NCBI RefSeq assembly: GCF_905207245.1
Contig: NZ_CAJLKP010000071.1
Coordinates: 1 to 31,954, forward strand
DNA: 31,954 nucleotides
Direction of reading: 5' to 3'
Origin: an uncultured Bacteroides sp.
GTDB lineage: Bacteria; Bacteroidota; Bacteroidia; Bacteroidales; Bacteroidaceae
In this document: piece by piece, positions 29,764 to 31,954 of the stretch
Position numbering within the stretch: position 1 is the stretch's first letter
Layout of the letters: each line of letters opens with the position of its first letter
Notes under the pieces: model-generated
Told to the model about the DNA's origin: nothing
The model's database searches: none
What the model saw: only the letters and a program-made list of their open reading frames with translations
Translations under genes and position numbers: made by a program

Positions 29764-30663
29764 ATGAAACGTACAAAATTAGCTGCATCCTTTCTGTTGG
29801 TCGCAACTCTGTTCCTGACGGGATGTGTGACCAAGAAGGAATTAGTGAATCTTCAAACAGATTATAACAAGCTGAAGGACGAGAAGACCGCCCTCGATAA
29901 ATCCTATCAGGACGCGCAAATCCAGCTCGCCGAGTATCGCACACAGTCCAAAAGCCTGGAAGACCGCCTCAGCGAAGCCCGAAAAAACAATCAGGAGTTA
30001 CGCAACAGCTATGCCACCCTGCAAGGTTCCCTCGACAAGAGCCTCCAGCAGAACTCCCAAGGCAACATCAACATCTCCAAACTGGTGGATGAGATTAACG
30101 CCTCCAACCGCTACATCAAGCAACTGGTGGACACCAAGAGCAAATCAGACTCACTGAACGTAGTGCTGACCAACAACCTCACCCGTTCCCTGAGCCGCGA
30201 AGAGCTAAAAGAGGTGGATGTAAAGGTCTTGAAAGGCGTGGTTTACATCTCCTTGGCAGACAACATGCTATACAAGAGCGGCAGTTACGAAATCAACGAA
30301 CGCGCCGGTGAAACGTTAAGCAAGATTGCCAAGATTATCACCGATTACAAAGATTACGAAGTACTGGTAGAAGGTAACACGGACAACGTGCCCATCTCCC
30401 GCCCCAACATCCGCAACAACTGGGACCTGAGCGCCCTGCGTGCCTCATCCGTAGTGCAAGCCCTGCAAAATCAATACGGCGTTGACCCCAAACGCCTTTC
30501 CGCCGCCGGACGTGGAGAATACAATCCCCTTACGGATAATGACACCGAACTGGGCAAGCAACGCAACCGCCGCACGCAAATCATCATCACCCCGAAGCTC
30601 GACCAATTCCTCGAACTGATAGACAAAGCACCGGAAGCCGAAACGGAGGAAAAGGCAGAATAG
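29764..30663 (+). CDS. OmpA-family lipoprotein
   Basis: This 299-residue outer-membrane-associated lipoprotein has a signal peptide with lipobox LTGC (C21). A long coiled coil follows at about 25-125 (heptads in LVNLQTDYNKLKDEKTALDK, SLEDRLSEARKNNQELRNSY). The C-terminal OmpA/MotB peptidoglycan-binding domain spans about 165-280, with NTDNVPI and NWDLSALRASSVVQAL, RLSAAGRGEYNPL and NRRTQIIITPK blocks including the D and R that bind diaminopimelate. It links the outer membrane to the cell wall. It is monocistronic between its own promoter and the terminator at 30701-30740. Confidence 0.93.
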   Translation: MKRTKLAASFLLVATLFLTGCVTKKELVNLQTDYNKLKDEKTALDKSYQDAQIQLAEYRTQSKSLEDRLSEARKNNQELRNSYATLQGSLDKSLQQNSQGNINISKLVDEINASNRYIKQLVDTKSKSDSLNVVLTNNLTRSLSREELKEVDVKVLKGVVYISLADNMLYKSGSYEINERAGETLSKIAKIITDYKDYEVLVEGNTDNVPISRPNIRNNWDLSALRASSVVQALQNQYGVDPKRLSAAGRGEYNPLTDNDTELGKQRNRRTQIIITPKLDQFLELIDKAPEAETEEKAE

Positions 30664-30700
30664 AAGAATATTATTCTTTACACATAGACTCATACACTCT

Positions 30701-30740
30701 GGCGAGTCGGAAGCCCAAAAACTTCCGGCTCGCCCTTTTT
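30701..30740 (+). terminator. terminator after OmpA-family gene
   Basis: GGCGAGTCGGAAG at 30701-30713 pairs with 30722-30734 (one G-T wobble) and is followed by a T run. Confidence 0.85.
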
Positions 30741-30790
30741 CATCCCCTTCATTCCGTGGTTTTCTTGCAGAAGCAGACAAAAAGGAGGGC

Positions 30791-30872
30791 TGTCCACCCC
30801 AATAAAACAGGAATTGTCCACCAAGTTGTCCACACACAAAATAGTATGCGTGTAAATTAAACCTTACCTTAG
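30791..30872 (+). promoter_or_regulatory. TGTCCA direct-repeat promoter, copy 2
   Basis: TGTCCA occurs at 30791-30796, 30815-30820 and 30827-30832 (spacings 24 and 12). A -7-like TACCTTAG follows at 30865-30872, 38 bp after the start of the last copy. The gene start is at 30922. Arrangement and distances match the region upstream of the paralogous gene at 27820, although the surrounding sequence differs. Confidence 0.62.
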
Positions 30873-30921
30873 GAAGTGCATTTCAACTAAGAAACGCCTC
30901 CTATAGTAACAAGAATAAATT

Positions 30922-31512
30922 ATGACAACTACAAATATCATATTGTTCACCGTCATCCTCCTCATCAGCGGGTGCTCGCTGGCGGTATCCTTATACCTTC
31001 TATCCATGCAACCCTTGAAACGGAAAGAAACACAGAAATACATTGATTTCCTCGTCAAGTTCCACTTAGAGCAATACTTCAGCAATCGGGAAGCCGAATA
31101 CATGAAACAGAAAACAAGCGGCCTGATGGCAGAACAGTCACCTTCCGGCCCCAACAGAGCGCTCCCGAACAAGCCCGAACAGCCAACCTCAGAAACCCTG
31201 TACACCTTCATGATGACGCACTACCCCGAATTCATAAGCAAACTGAACAAGCACATCCCCATTTCACTGCCCTATGCCGAAGAGCAGACCTGTTTCCTCA
31301 TCAAGCTGGGACTGAAGAACGAAAGGATTGCCGAATGCATGAGCGTGACCGTGGGAAGCGTAGTGAAAAACAAGCAACGCCTGCGCCGCAGACTGATAGG
31401 CCTGCCCGAAAACGCCAAAATAGTGCCGTGGATACAGCAACTGGGCGAACCGCTGGACAAAATGCCGCCGGTGGACGTAATGTTCATCAAGAAAGGAAGA
31501 AGAAACTACTAA
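30922..31512 (+). CDS. membrane-anchored HTH protein (paralogue 2)
   Basis: This 196-residue protein has an N-terminal membrane helix (about 5-27, IILFTVILLISGCSLAVSLY) and a charged juxtamembrane stretch. A variable linker leads to the conserved part YTFMMTHYPEFISKLNKHI, then a LuxR/sigma-region-4-like HTH (EEQTCFLIKLGLKNERIAE, SVTVGSVVKNKQRLRRRL). It is homologous to the product at 27820-28398. It leads a rightward run with a small Gly/Ser/Arg-rich protein (31596) and a lipoprotein gene (31868). I infer control of surface-protein expression, perhaps responding to envelope state through the anchor. No receiver or sensor domain is visible. Confidence 0.78.
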   Translation: MTTTNIILFTVILLISGCSLAVSLYLLSMQPLKRKETQKYIDFLVKFHLEQYFSNREAEYMKQKTSGLMAEQSPSGPNRALPNKPEQPTSETLYTFMMTHYPEFISKLNKHIPISLPYAEEQTCFLIKLGLKNERIAECMSVTVGSVVKNKQRLRRRLIGLPENAKIVPWIQQLGEPLDKMPPVDVMFIKKGRRNY

Positions 31513-31595
31513 ATAATGAATCGATGAAATACTCATTGAATCATCAACCCAGTAAATACTTATTGATTTATTAACCAACTAAATGCAATCGAATT

Positions 31596-31859
31596 ATGGA
31601 AGCAAAACAAATGAAAGAGCAAGTGAGCAAGCATCCGGCAAGCGACAAACAGCCCTACAGCCCGCCACAGATTGAAGTGATTAAGATGGAAAGTGAAGGC
31701 AGCGTAATGAGCGCCAGCAATTTCGGCGGAGGCAGCGCATACAGCACAGGCCGACGCGGCAGTTACCGCAGCAGCGGCAGCAGCACACGCCGCTACAACA
31801 GCAGTTCTACCAGCGACCTGGAAGACCTAATAAACGATATACTCACCATAGAAAAATGA
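31596..31859 (+). CDS. small Gly/Ser/Arg-rich protein
   Basis: This 87-residue protein has a charged N-terminus, a conserved-looking core YSPPQIEVIKMESEGSVMSA, then a low-complexity Gly/Ser/Arg/Tyr region (about 48-70) and an acidic helical tail DLEDLINDILTIE. Similar short proteins with a PPxIEVIxMExEGSxMxAS core occur in Bacteroides between an HTH gene and fimbrillin-like lipoprotein genes. There is no signal peptide. The function is unknown. It lies 83 bases after the HTH gene and 8 bases before the lipoprotein gene, so co-translation with the latter is likely. Confidence 0.72.
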   Translation: MEAKQMKEQVSKHPASDKQPYSPPQIEVIKMESEGSVMSASNFGGGSAYSTGRRGSYRSSGSSTRRYNSSSTSDLEDLINDILTIEK

Positions 31860-31867
31860 CAGACACC

Positions 31868-31954
31868 ATGAAGACAACAAACCTCAGAAAGCGGGTGCAC
31901 GCAGCCACCCGCACCGTGCTCCTGTTGGCAATAGCCACCGCATGCAGCAACGAA
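31868..31954 (+). CDS. lipoprotein N-terminus, cut by window edge
   Basis: Twenty-nine codons are visible: a basic start (KTTNLRKRVHAATR), a hydrophobic stretch (TVLLLAIATA) and a lipobox cysteine followed by SNE. It is a signal-peptidase-II lipoprotein whose mature part is outside the window. The context (HTH protein, small EVIxMESEG-type protein) suggests a fimbrillin-like or other surface lipoprotein, which is inference only. Confidence 0.7.
   Translation, partial: MKTTNLRKRVHAATRTVLLLAIATACSNE

Overview
The window looks like chromosomal DNA of a gut Bacteroides. Many genes are preceded by the Bacteroidetes sigma-ABfr -7 box (TAnnTTTG, for example TATCTTTG or TACTTTTG). Leaders are A-rich with no strong Shine-Dalgarno sequence, several lipoprotein signal peptides are present, and many products are typical Bacteroides families (AAA-ATPase-like, PepSY-like, TIGR02757, DUF2867, fimbrillin-cluster proteins). 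No rRNA, complete tRNA, CRISPR array or complete insertion sequence is visible.

Layout. (1) 1-3600 is AT-rich. It carries a two-gene minus-strand cassette, an ABC/SMC-like ATPase overlapping an HNH nuclease, which resembles a Septu-type (PtuA/PtuB) anti-phage module. The region ends at a 3'-terminal tRNA fragment followed by a strong terminator (about 3590-3663). I read this as one attachment end of an integrated island that extends off the left edge. (2) 3.8-20.9 kb is a patchwork of short transcription units: two paralogous MATE exporters, four regulators or sensors (LuxR-type, two AraC-type, one of them with a GyrI-like domain), a HelD-like helicase, an MsrA-MsrB lipoprotein, an AlkD-like repair protein, and small enzymes (GNAT, cupin, VOC, ABM, lipocalin, nucleotidyltransferase). 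Stress, antibiotic and xenobiotic handling is a common theme but there is no single pathway. (3) 19.8-24.7 kb holds several unusual intergenic hairpin repeats around DUF2867, a lipoprotein, an EamA exporter, a periplasmic amidase and O-acetylhomoserine sulfhydrylase (metY). (4) 26-32 kb is accessory: a truncated AAA-ATPase-like gene joined to an Rpn-type C-terminal scrap, two paralogous membrane-anchored helix-turn-helix proteins, a MntA/HepT type VII toxin-antitoxin pair, a broken lipoprotein gene, an OmpA-family lipoprotein, and the start of a surface-lipoprotein operon cut by the window edge.

Most notable observations. The two membrane-anchored HTH genes at 27820 and 30922 share a promoter architecture: TGTCCA direct repeats at 12-bp spacing, about 38 bp before a degenerate -7 box. 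This suggests one regulatory circuit controlling duplicated surface-protein loci. A five-unit 22-bp array of palindromes lies upstream of the second MATE gene. A nested inverted repeat at 21295-21364 can form two mutually exclusive perfect hairpins. The tRNA-bounded ATPase/HNH island is the best candidate for a defence system.
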